Assembly (NCBI GenBank): GCA_963920635.1
Contig: OY987299.1
Span: forward strand, 66,136,692-66,200,691
Direction: 5' to 3'
Length of the DNA stretch: 64,000 nt
DNA from: Pseudeuparius sepicola
Lineage: Eukaryota > Arthropoda > Insecta > Coleoptera > Anthribidae
The translations under genes and the position numbers were made by a program. Positions 1 through 9,390 of this stretch are shown one piece after another (the stretch's first letter is position 1; the number at the start of each line of letters is the position of its first letter). The notes beneath the pieces are model-generated. The model was not told the DNA's origin. It saw only the letters and a program-made list of their open reading frames with translations, and did not search any database.

Positions 1-980
1 GGAACCAATGGAATTCTGAGAAATAAACGTTTGGCTTATCGATCGGGTACCAAACAAGTTCTAACCTGAGGATTGGATATACATATTTTCAGATTTTAGG
101 GCTATCGATTTTTTAGTGGCGATTTTAGTGGGGTATACTCGGGGTTAGGATATTCTTATATACTATGATTTGAATAGTGAAAATGGCATCAAATTGTATT
201 CACAAAATCATTTTCCGATTTATTTTTGTTGAATACGTAGAAATAAGATTCTCCAAGTCCAAAAAACCACAATATAATAAATAAATAATACAACAGTTGT
301 GACTAGTTTCTGCTGTACTGAGCTATCATCAGACTAGTAACTCTAAAATAAAAGAAGCTAACATAATTTACAATGGAAATAGTTATCTTACCAAAGGTTT
401 TTAGAAATTATATAATATTAAAAATTTTTTTTATAGGTATTAGAATAATTACATTGATAGAAGTTGATTTCAGCTTTTAATTGTTTAATGTTTAATAGAC
501 TTTTTTCAATACCTTTATCAAAAAAATTTCAAAATTACCTAATACCTAATTTGTTTTTTTATACTGGAGCATTTTTTAATTAGCAAATATGTTTTTTTTT
601 GTCTTGTTTTACGGACCTCAGTTTCACCAATCGTTTGTTTTTCCCCTGACAGACAAATACTTCTTGGTTATTTGTAGTCGTCCCATGGTGACAGTAGGTA
701 CCTAAACAAAAACTACAGCAAAACACACGCAACATGGTAAAGGCACGAGAGTAATGTACTCTGGTTCCAAATTGGCACAGAGAGTACAAATAAATGATAA
801 GCAGGTCGCTAAATAAATGGTGCAAGAAAGTATGACAAGAGGTACCAAAAGCGGATCCCAACTGAACTTTACAATCCACATATCATCCCATCCACTTTAG
901 GCAATATGGTCCATTATAGTATTTTAAATTGTGGTTTAATAAAAAAAGCTCCTTGGTTATTTATACGCTGCTGTTTTCTA
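1..980. other. AT-rich intronic sequence, no gene supported
   Basis: No coding exon is supported here. A 99-codon reverse-strand frame (580-879) has no motif I recognise and unremarkable composition. The only structured signal is the hammerhead-like core near 296-337, listed separately. By position this should be intron of polo, because the N-lobe exons of the kinase are not visible between here and 11982. Confidence 0.5.
296..337 (-). ncRNA. Degenerate hammerhead-ribozyme-like core
   Basis: On the reverse strand CTGATGA (326-332) is followed by a short GCT/AGC stem, then GAAA (307-310), the palindrome CTAG and the dinucleotide TC. This is the order of a type I hammerhead with minimal helix III, as found in Penelope-like elements. 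Helix I pairs poorly (one internal mismatch in four positions), so it is probably an inactive relic of a third Penelope pLTR. No Penelope coding sequence is next to it. Confidence 0.35.
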
Positions 981-1101
981 AATTAATACGTAATATGTTT
1001 TTATTATTCCTGGTCGTCAATTTCATCTGTCTTTTGGATAAAATTCCTGGGTTTCGACCATCTAAATTTTTTGTTTAGTAACACATTAAAATTTTTTTAT
1101 C

Positions 1102-1554
1102 ATACTTCTTTGAAAACACCTTATTTTCATTTGTTTTAGCAATAATTAAAGATGGGGGTTTTCGGGCTAGCGCACGGAAACATGGAAAAACTTTCCGTGT
1201 GCTGAATAAAAATACCGAATATATGGCTTTAAAATAGAAATATACAGCAAAGTAAACTAAATTTAAGAAACTCTATATGCTCTCTGATATTTAACGTATA
1301 CCTATTTTGTATTTTAATTCGTAAGTGTTTCAATATTTAGATACATTTCTGTAATATTTTTGACGTTTTATTGACCTTATCTGACAATAACTAATTTACA
1401 ATAAAGCACCTTTGAAATAATTTAAGAGTAACCATGGAAACGCATCATACATACCAAACACTATATTTATTGTCTGCATTGTTTATTTTTTGTCAATTAA
1501 ATTTATTATAATATGCCGATAAAATGTTTTAAGTTTCCGTTTTCAAAGAAGTAT
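1102..1554. mobile_element. Small TIR element inside the PLE1 left copy
   Basis: A 16-bp perfect inverted repeat, ATACTTCTTTGAAAAC (1102-1117) and its complement (1539-1554), flanks an AT-rich, non-coding 450 bp. The insert separates two blocks of PLE1 sequence that are contiguous in the forward copy near 8910-8945, so something was inserted here. The exact right end is unclear because 1555-1690 is also absent from the forward copy. Confidence 0.5.
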
Positions 1555-1592
1555 AATAAAAAATATCGTTCATTACACGTCCAGAAATAGAT

Positions 1593-1674
1593 TTTTCCGT
1601 GCTTGCATGACTTCCCGTGTTCGGCTGCGCCTCACACGGGAATTTGTCACGCGCGCACGGAAAAATCTTTGTTT
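1593..1674. repeat. Long imperfect hairpin
   Basis: TTTTTCCGTGC pairs with GCACGGAAAAA, and inside it TTCCCGTGT pairs with ACACGGGAA, around a GC-rich loop. A related CACGGAAA / TTTCCGTG pair occurs at 1173-1200, so this looks like a recurrent palindromic module of the same inserted DNA. Confidence 0.55.
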
Positions 1675-1724
1675 CCAGACTCGTAATGAAATATACTTTC
1701 TATTAAAAGTTTTTATTAGAAAAA

Positions 1725-1766
1725 AACACTACACGTGTTTCAGCAATTAAGCCATCATCAGGTATC
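1725..1766 (-). ncRNA. Hammerhead ribozyme, PLE1 left pLTR
   Basis: Reverse complement of the hammerhead at 8865-8906. On the reverse strand: helix I GATAC, core CTGATGA (1755-1761), a short stem-loop, GAAA (1738-1741), the self-complementary CACGTG and cleavage dinucleotide TA. Helix I closes with GTGTT, giving one terminal G-U pair. The palindromic minimal helix III is typical of Penelope hammerheads, thought to work best as dimers. Confidence 0.75.
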
Positions 1767-2279
1767 AAAGGAATATTTTTCTTTAATATAATAATTTATA
1801 GTTTTACCACTTAAATAATAATAATTTATCTACAAGAGAAAAAGGTTTTTGTTATTTTTAAGGGAATATACGGAGAAATTCAGGATCACATAAATTTAAA
1901 TATCACTAGTAACATATGATTACTTACATTAATAGATTATTATTTTTAAGAGTTTCTCTTCCTCTTGTTTTTCTGTCATTGTTCTCACGTTCTATCATAT
2001 CTTATTTCATAGTTACATTATATTGTTTATTTGTAAAAGATGTTGTGTGGGAAGAGTATTTGTGGAAAACTATGCAAATCTGTATGTTCAAACGGAATGT
2101 CGGGGGAGAAGTAAAATATTTTTAAGGAGAGGAAGAAAAACTCATTGTACAGTGTGGATTTGGAAAATGCAAGAAAATAAATTTTTCATTTATAGTTGGA
2201 CAGTTTTGTGTTATTATTTTATTTTAGAAGAAATATATTATAGTTATGTGAAATGTTAATTTTGTTTTTTGGAACTCTG

Positions 2280-3142
2280 TCGAAGGTTCTTGAGAAGATT
2301 ATGGTTGGGCAGATTAAGCAGCATTTGACTAAATATGATATTTTGCCTAAGAGACAGTCAGGTTTCCGTAAAGGTTTCAGTTGTCAGTCTGCTATGCTTG
2401 ATCTCATTGACGATATTCTGCAGTGCAGTGATGATGGCAAATCAACTGTTCTGGTTCTTTTGGATTACTCTAAGGCCTTCGACAGAATTAATCATAGTGT
2501 TATGATCAGTGTACTGCGCTATATAGGCTTCTCAAACAACGCAGTCAACCTGCTAGCTTCTTATTTGACTCAGAGAGAGCAATTTGTTGAGACTGACAAA
2601 GGACAATCTGTAATTCAACCCGTGGTGTCGAAGGGTCGATTCTGGGGCCCTTGTTATTTTGTATATATACCTGTGGTATATTGGATTCCCTGGAACACTG
2701 CCAACCTTACATGTACGCAGATGATACCCAATTAAGATATTCCTTTTTACCGGAAGAAGTGAATATGGCGAATTCTATTATTAATAAAGAACTTGAAACT
2801 CTGTTGAATAATTCTTCCAAGCATCAATTATCCATAAATCCTACTAAGTGCCAAGTAATGGTTTTTGGTAAAAGTAAGAAGTTGGTAAGTGATAGGTTAA
2901 ATATTAAGATTAACAATGAAGCCCTACAATCCACACCTTTGGCGAAAAGTCTTGGGGTTATAATCAATACTGACTTGAAGTTTAATGACCATATTACTGC
3001 CAAACTAAAGATCGCATATGCTAATTTGAAAAAACTATATCCACAAGACGTTTACTTAATGTTAAATTAAAATTATTACTTGCGGAGACTACTGTTTTAT
3101 GCCATCTTAATTACTGTGATGTCCTTTATGGACCCTGCTTAT
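2280..3142 (+). pseudogene. LINE1 reverse transcriptase, broken
   Basis: The frame from about 2280 carries RT motifs including SGFRKGFS, a DYSKAFDRINH block (first catalytic Asp) and, after a frameshift near 2640, the YADD catalytic box at about 2711-2722. A thumb-like segment follows to about 3045, where a second frameshift occurs. The reading resumes at 5128 beyond the hAT-like insertion. It would copy LINE RNA into DNA at the insertion site. The breaks make it inactive. The clade (CR1/L2 versus Jockey) is uncertain. Confidence 0.75.
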
Positions 3143-5127
3143 TAGGCTGGACCGAAAAAACTTTTTTTATGTGATTTTGGAGGGGTAGTCAAAAAAAGTT
3201 GTCTTACGGGCATGAAAAACTACCAAAAAAAGCTGGGCCCCATAAAATAAAATTTTGCCGCCCCCCTCCTCCCGTGAAGGGTTGATTTTTTAAAAATAAA
3301 AAATTGCGATTGGGGTAGTTACCAAAACATTGCATTCGCTCTACAGAATACAGAAAAAAAATTGAACGTCAAATCTTGAATTTTAGCCGCGCCCCTGTGC
3401 TCTTAAAGATTCTTGCAACCCTAAAAAACCTACTTATTTTTTATTTCGGACAGTTATACGATAACGAAATAGAAAAACTATTTTTAAAAAGTTGTTCTAA
3501 CAGTTACGCAGAGACAATGATTCATGTTACAGATCAGACAGAACTAGTTACAATATTTTAGCTTTAAAGCTTAAATATATAGTAGATAACATTGAGTAAA
3601 GGAGTAATAGGGGTCTTTTACTCGATAATAGAGTAATATAAAATGCAAACTGTCCGCGCACTCAGCTTTTATCAGCACTTTCACGTGAAAGGGGTCCATT
3701 CTTCTTAGGGATATAACTCCTCCCTGCTTAAGAGAAAAATAGTAACCTGGAGGGTTGATTTTCCATTTTCTTCTCCACCATTTCTATCTTGACGTGTCCT
3801 CTTCTTATCTTGAACTTCCTTTGGTAGATTCTCTATGCGACGTATCCAATTAATAATCGAATACTAATAATAACAATGTTTGTAGCAAATCCATAACTTA
3901 AGGTGTGTATCTTTTCTATATGGGGAACTTATAAAAGTGTAGATTTTTCTTGAAGTTTGTGAATATTTTGTTTGTTATATAAAATGCAAACTGTCCGCGC
4001 ACTCAGCATTTATCAGCACTTTCACGTGAAAGGGGTCCATTCTTCTTAGGGATATAACTCCTCCCTGTTTAAGAGAAAAATAGTAACCTGGACGGTTGAT
4101 TTTCCATTTTCTTCTCCACCATTTCTATCTTGACTTGTCCTCTTCTTATCTTGAACTTCCTTTGGTAGATTCTCTATGCGACGTATCCAATTAATAATCG
4201 AATACTAATAATAACAATGTTTGTAGCAAATCCATAACTTAAGGTGTGTATCTTTTCTATATGGGGAACTTATAAAAGTGTAGATTTTTCTTGAAGTTTG
4301 TGAATATTTTCTAAGTTGAAGAGGTTTTGCCCGTAGATTATCGATGAAGTTAAAAGTTGTGTATCTTCTCTATATCGGGAACTTGTAGAAGTATAAACTT
4401 TTCTTAAACTTTGTGGATATTTTCTAAGTTGATTGTTTGAAGTTGGAAAGGTTTCGCTCGTAGATAATCGATGAATTTTAAATCGTTGATTTGAATTGCT
4501 GGCAAGGTGAATAGGTTGTCTTTTAATTTCCTCATTTTTATTAATAAATAGGAAGTCATTGGTTTTTATTCTACAATTTTCTGGTAAATGTATTAAATTT
4601 GTTTCATTACTAATTTTGATTTCTTCTTTCTTTTGTCAATTCGTTGAAATTTTAAGTGCTTCTTCAGCAGGAATGGCAACAACATATATTCGCTGTTAGT
4701 TGCCTGTATTATTGTGTTTAGTATGTTTGGTAAACCATGACAAAATTTTCCTTCTGCCTCTTTGTCGTAAAAATTATTTATTTATTAAGCCTCTTTTATT
4801 CCTATTATGTACCCTCATTTTAGCTTTGATTTTAGCCCTGCACGAATCTATTACCCAAAAGGGGCGCGGCTAAACTTTAACGTATGATGTCCAGTTTTTT
4901 TTTTCTGTGCTATTTAGTGCGCTCAGTGTAATTTAGTAACTACCCCTAGTGAGTTTTATTATTTTTTAAAAAACACCCCTTAAAGGGCGGAGGGGCGCGG
5001 CTAAATTTTAACTGATAAGGGTCAGTTTTTTTTGTATAGTATTCTGCATCGGTAAGACAAGTTTTTTTTACTACCCCCTCAAGAAAATCAGAAAAAAGTT
5101 TTTTTTTGCTCTTTTTGGCCCACCCTA
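3143..5127. mobile_element. Non-autonomous hAT-like DNA element
   Basis: The 8-bp direct repeat CTGCTTAT (3135-3142 and 5128-5135) flanks ends reading TAGGCTGGACC and, in reverse complement, TAGGGTGGGCC. Both are followed by related subterminal sequence: a T-rich tract, GGGGTAGT, and GTCTTAC. An 8-bp duplication is the hAT hallmark. No transposase frame is visible. The centre is a 341-bp-period tandem duplication. The insertion splits the LINE1 coding region cleanly. Confidence 0.8.
3637..4310. repeat. 333-bp tandem duplication in the hAT-like element
   Basis: Copies at about 3637-3969 and 3978-4310 are nearly identical (I see only a few substitutions) and are separated by 8 bp. The last ~110 bp of the unit recurs once more in diverged form to about 4475, suggesting an older, shorter repeat unit. 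No coding potential. Confidence 0.85.
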
Positions 5128-5135
5128 CTGCTTAT

Positions 5136-5542
5136 CCGTGTATGATGCTGAGCATATTGAAAGACTTCACAAGTGTTGCCTTAGATTTGTGTATGGTATA
5201 AGGAAGTATGAACGAATATCTCATAAACTTGTCTCTGCTTGTTGGTTGAATATGAGAGACTGAAGAAAATTACATTCTGCCTGTTTCTTTCATTCTGTTA
5301 CTCACTTGAAAACTCCACCATATCTATACCATAACATAAGATTTCGATGTGATGTGCACACTCTGAACACTAGATTCAGGGGCCAGTTGTCACCACCTCT
5401 ATTCCATTTATCGTTATTCTTTAAATCATTTTCGTACAATATTTGCAAAGTCTACAATGGCATCCCACAAGAATATAAATGTCTCAATGCGAAGCAATTA
5501 AAGGTGTCTTACAGAAATTACCTCCTCTCTAAGTATAAATAG
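5136..5542 (+). pseudogene. LINE1 C-terminal coding remnant
   Basis: Beyond the hAT-like element the LINE reading continues with an AEHIERLHKCCLRFVYG-like segment typical of the region downstream of LINE RT domains. A stop and frameshift follow, then an open frame at 5306-5542 ending at a plausible terminal stop. It is the downstream half of the reverse transcriptase protein split at 3142. After it come about 270 bp of 3' UTR and the (ATT)n tail. Confidence 0.65.
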
Positions 5543-5952
5543 ATCTTCAATTTCCTATCCCTGCGAATCTCGATGGTACGTTCTGATTATTGATATTTAA
5601 TTCTATTTTGTATTTTATTTTGTCTTATGTAGGTTATCTAGGTATTTACATGAGAGAACATCTATTATTAATTGTATTTTAGTTGTACATTTATATTAGG
5701 TAAAGAAGGGCTGGGATTAATTATCAGTAGTACTGCCATCCCAGTCCTTTTGTAGTTGTAAGTTATAAATTTTTCCCTATATTTATTGTACCTGCTACAT
5801 ATTTGCAACTACAATAAAGATATTATTATTATTAAATTATTATAGGAAAATATTTTTGATTTATTATTTTTTTAATTTATAAGATTATAGTAAATATGAG
5901 AAAGATTTTCTGTGTCTGTTCTGTTATTAATGCAATTATTATGTTTTTTTAT

Positions 5953-6330
5953 TTAAATCATTTCCAGGATATTTCTTTTGGTATGATTATTTTCTTTAGC
6001 TAAAATTTGTGTGTTGTTAAAATTAAATTGGTGGAAATTGTCTAAAGAATGTTTAGTTAAAGCTGTAGAATTGTTGTTGTTAGTTCTAAGGTCATATTTA
6101 TGTTTGTACAAACGTTTATGGAGATATTGTTTAGTTTGACTGATATAGATAGTAGGGCAATCATTACAAGGTATTTTATAAATTAAATTCGACTTAAGAT
6201 CATTTTCAAGGTTTGGTTTTAATTTGGTAAAGAATTTTTTTGTATAGTAATTTGGTTTGTGTCCAATATTAATATTGTATTGTTTAAAAAATTTTTGGAT
6301 TTGCTCAGAGGCACCTTGTATATATGGCAT
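5953..6330 (-). pseudogene. PLE1 left-copy GIY-YIG endonuclease fragment
   Basis: The 125-codon frame is almost identical to the forward-copy domain at 7925-8300. It contains the IPCNDCP cysteine pair and the YISQT motif, the Penelope version of GIY-YIG (usually YIGQT). It is truncated relative to the forward copy by an earlier stop at 5953. The reverse copy extends to about 6685 and includes part of the RT thumb region, then ends at the head-to-head junction. Confidence 0.75.
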
Positions 6331-6685
6331 AGAAAAATATTTGGATTGGTTGTTATTTTTAGTTTGTGGGTGATTATAGATTTGGTGTCTGTCTCTTAAT
6401 GAGGGGTTCGTAAAAGTGTTTTGGATAATTATTCTTTGAGAGCATATTTTTATTTATTTTTTAAGATTGTCTGGTCTATGTTTTGGGTATGATAAAGAAA
6501 TAGCTTGGTCAGTCAAATTATTAACAACGCTTTTTTTATAAGTTGTGGGAACAGAGGCATTAAAATTTAAGTATCTTTCGGACCAAATTTCTTTTGTATA
6601 CCAGTTTGTTGTGATATAACCATTTTTATCATAAGTGAGAGAGATTTAAAATTTTTTTTTTTTTTATTTTGTTCTAATTCATAAT

Positions 6686-7881
6686 TCATGAATGAAACAA
6701 AACAGTTTATACATAACAACCCCAACATCCTTATCCTTCCTGCAGACAAATGCAATAAAACAGTAGTTATGTATAAAACAGAATACCTACCAACAAAAAA
6801 TACTCAATTTACTTAATGATAATAATACTTATAAAAAACTTACAAATAACCCTCTAAATAACATCCAAACAAAAGTCAATAAACTTGTCTTAAATCTCTA
6901 CCAACAAAACTTTATTGATAAATTAACAAAAAATAATTTAACTTGCTACAATGGTTTATCACCATATATCTACGGTCTTCCTAAACTACACAAACAAAAT
7001 GTACCATTACGACCTATTGTCTCTAACATCGGTTCCCCAACATATAACCTTTCAAAATTCCTTTCAAATATAATTTCTAATATCATAGGTAAAATCCTTT
7101 CCACATAAAAGACACATGGCATTTCCAAAAATCTATAAAAAATGTAATTATCCCTAAAGACCATATTTTAGTTTCCTTTGACGTAATATCACTTTTCAAT
7201 AACAAATATACCCATTGATTTAGCTTTAGATTGCATCTCTAAACACTGGAATAAAATTGAACCTTTCACCTCAATCCCCAAAACACAATTTATAGAATGC
7301 ACTAAACTATGTTTAACATCAACTTTTTTAATTTTGAAAATAATTTCTACCTCAAAATTTTTGGAACTGCTATGGGTTCTCCTATATCTTCCACTATAGC
7401 CAACTTAGTAATGGAAGAACTCGAAACCTTTGCTATACAAAAATTAAACATAAAACCATTTCTATACAAAAGATACGTAGATGATTGCATCTTATGTATA
7501 CATAAGAACGAATTAAACAATACCCTAAATGCTTTTAATAATTTCCATCATCGATTACAATTTACTTATGAATCAGAACAAAATAAAAAAATTAATTTTT
7601 TAAATCTTTCTCTCACTTATGATAAAAATGGTTATATTACAACAAACTGGTATACAAAAGAAATTTGGTCCGAAAGATATTTAAATTTTAATGCCTCTGT
7701 TCCCACAACTTATAAAAAAAGCGTTGTTAATAATTTGACTGACCAAGCTATTTCCTTATCATACCCAAAACATAGACCAGACAATCTTAAAAAAATTAAA
7801 AATATACTCTCAAAGAATAATTATCCAAAACACTTTTACGAACCCCTCATTAAAAAAGAGACGTATACACCAAATCTATAA
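6686..7881 (+). pseudogene. PLE1 reverse transcriptase (forward copy)
   Basis: Penelope-type RT. The start of the element is missing. Recognisable blocks are ILPADKCNKTVV near 6735, YGLPKLHK near 6970, SFDVISLF near 7175, GTAMGSPISS at about 7363 and the catalytic YVDD at about 7477-7488. Stops or frameshifts lie near 6800, 7105, 7200 and 7858. The longest open stretch is 7309-7881 (190 codons). Penelope RTs are related to telomerase and copy element RNA into the genome with an attached GIY-YIG nuclease; this copy cannot make a full protein. Confidence 0.8.
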
Positions 7882-7924
7882 TCACCCACAAACTAAAAAT
7901 AACAACCAATCCAAATATTTTTCT

Positions 7925-8383
7925 ATGCCATATATACAAGGTGCCTCTGAGCAAATCCAAAAATTTTTTAAACAATACAATATTAATATTGGACACAAAC
8001 CAAATTACTATACAAAAAAATTCTTTACCAAATTAAAACCAAACCTTGAAAATGATCTTAAGTCAAATTTAATTTATAAAATACCTTGTAATGATTGCCC
8101 TACTATCTATATCAGTCAAACTAAACAATATCTCCATAAACGTTTGTACAAACATAAATATGACGTTAGAACTAACAACAACAATTCTACAGCTTTAACT
8201 AAACATTCTTTAGACAATTTCCACCAATTTAATTTTAACAACACACAAATTTTAGCTAAAGAAAATAATCATACCAAAAGAAATATCCTGGAAATGATTT
8301 ACATAAAAAAACATAATAATTGCATTAATTACAGAACAGACACAGAAAATCGTTCTCACATTTACTATAATCTTATAAATTAA
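7925..8383 (+). pseudogene. PLE1 GIY-YIG endonuclease domain (forward copy)
   Basis: A 152-codon frame continues from the RT after a frameshift near 7858. It has the linker, the CNDC cysteine pair, YISQTKQYLHKRLYKHK and a C-terminal NILEMIYIKKHNNCIN block, the standard end of EN(+) Penelope elements. The glycine usual in YIG is a serine here. The enzyme nicks the target during insertion. The terminal stop at 8383 precedes the 3' region with the ribozyme. Confidence 0.8.
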
Positions 8384-8864
8384 AAAAATGATAATAAATC
8401 AAAAATATTTTCCTATAATAATTTCTTTTCCAAAAAACAAAATTAACATTTCACATAACTATAATATATTTCTTCTAAAATAAAATAATAAAACAAAACT
8501 GTCCAACTATAAATGAAAAATTTACTTTCTTGCATTTTCCAAATCCCCACTGTACAATGAGTTTTTCTTCCTCTCCTTTTTTGCTCCTATAAATCGCATC
8601 GAACCTTTCAGTTCGAGACAAATAAAAATATTTTACTTCTCCGACATTCCGTTTGAACACACAGATTTGCATAGTTTTCCACAAATACTCTTCCCACACA
8701 ACATCTCTTACATCTGTTACTAGTGATATTTAAATTTATGTGATCTTGAATTTCTCCTTATATTCCCCTAAAAATAACAAAAACCTTTTTCTCTTGTAGA
8801 TAAATTATTATTATTTAAGTGGTAAAACTTTATAAATTATTATATTAAAGAAAAATATTCCTTT

Positions 8865-8906
8865 GATACCTGATGATGGCTTAATTGCTGAAACACGTGT
8901 AGTGTC
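8865..8906 (+). ncRNA. Hammerhead ribozyme, PLE1 right pLTR
   Basis: Type I hammerhead core: helix I GATAC (8865-8869) pairs with GTGTC (8902-8906, one G-U). CTGATGA occupies 8870-8876, helix II is GGC/GCT with a 6-nt loop, GAAA is 8890-8893, and a palindromic CACGTG (8894-8899) serves as helix III. Cleavage is predicted after the A of TA (8900-8901). All conserved core nucleotides are present, as known for Penelope-like elements. Self-cleavage would define the RNA 5' end within the pLTR. Confidence 0.85.
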
Positions 8907-9269
8907 ATTTTTTTAAAAAATAAAAACTTTTAATAGATTTTTTTTTAATGTTACTAAACAAAAAATTTACATGGTCGAAACCCAGGAATTTTATCCAAAA
9001 GATAGATTAATACGTAATGTTGTTTGTATGCCATTGCATAGGTATTTTTATTTTTTTGATGTTGAGTCAGTGTTAAGTATGGCATTTGTTCTCCGCAACC
9101 GTACAAAAATTTTATTTACAGCAATTAAAAAAATTGAGTAAAAAGAAAAATAACATAAAACATTATACAACAAAGTGGCCACAATCGGTAAAATAAGGTC
9201 ACCCAAGTATTTATACAATACATATAATATAAAATATATTATAATTCCAAGTAAATGTAAATAGATGAG

Positions 9270-9390
9270 CAAACAAACTTCAACTTCCGACTCGCACTTT
9301 CACCAGAAATCGAACTAACCAATTTATCCCGGCAAGGTTTGCGCGAGGGCGAGCTAGACTACCCGTTGTCCGCATCCACCATAGAGGATG
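9270..9390 (-). repeat. Possible tRNA-derived SINE head
   Basis: On the reverse strand a GGGTAGTCTAGCTCGCC block is followed about 40 nt later by TTAGTTCGATTTCTGG. These resemble pol III A and B boxes and are GC-richer than the surroundings. No second copy in the window supports a family, and cloverleaf pairing is not convincing. Confidence 0.3.

Larger units (their letters stand above)
2275..5833 (+). mobile_element. LINE1: 5'-truncated non-LTR retrotransposon
   Basis: Only the reverse transcriptase and 3' end of a CR1/Jockey-like LINE are present. The 3' end is AATAAAG followed by (ATT)n at about 5813-5833. It sits in the PLE1 reverse copy: PLE1 sequence stops near 2274 and resumes at 5834. 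A 1985-bp hAT-like element (3143-5127) splits it. The 5' truncation is usual for target-primed reverse transcription. Confidence 0.8.
982..9018. mobile_element. PLE1: Penelope-like element, two head-to-head copies
   Basis: The reverse-strand copy occupies 1025-1098, 1690-2274 and 5834-6685; the forward copy is 6686-9004. Their sequences are reverse complements over the GIY-YIG end and the whole 3' region. The 5' ends meet near 6685 and the 3' ends, each with a hammerhead, face outward. The direct repeat ATTAATACGTAAT lies outside both ends (982-994 and 9006-9018), a candidate 13-bp target duplication, though about 30 bp separate it from the left element end. Penelope elements are known for partial inverted copies. 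The left copy is interrupted by a TIR element and by a LINE, both younger than PLE1. Frameshifts make it non-autonomous now. Confidence 0.8.

Noticed and set aside
580..879. 99-codon reverse-strand frame starting MDCKVQLG
   Set aside because: No motif, no splice context and no second copy; likely a chance frame in low-complexity intron.
1916..2259. Two overlapping forward frames of 69 and 78 codons
   Set aside because: They lie in the reverse-complemented Penelope 3' region, which is non-coding in the forward copy; shadow frames.
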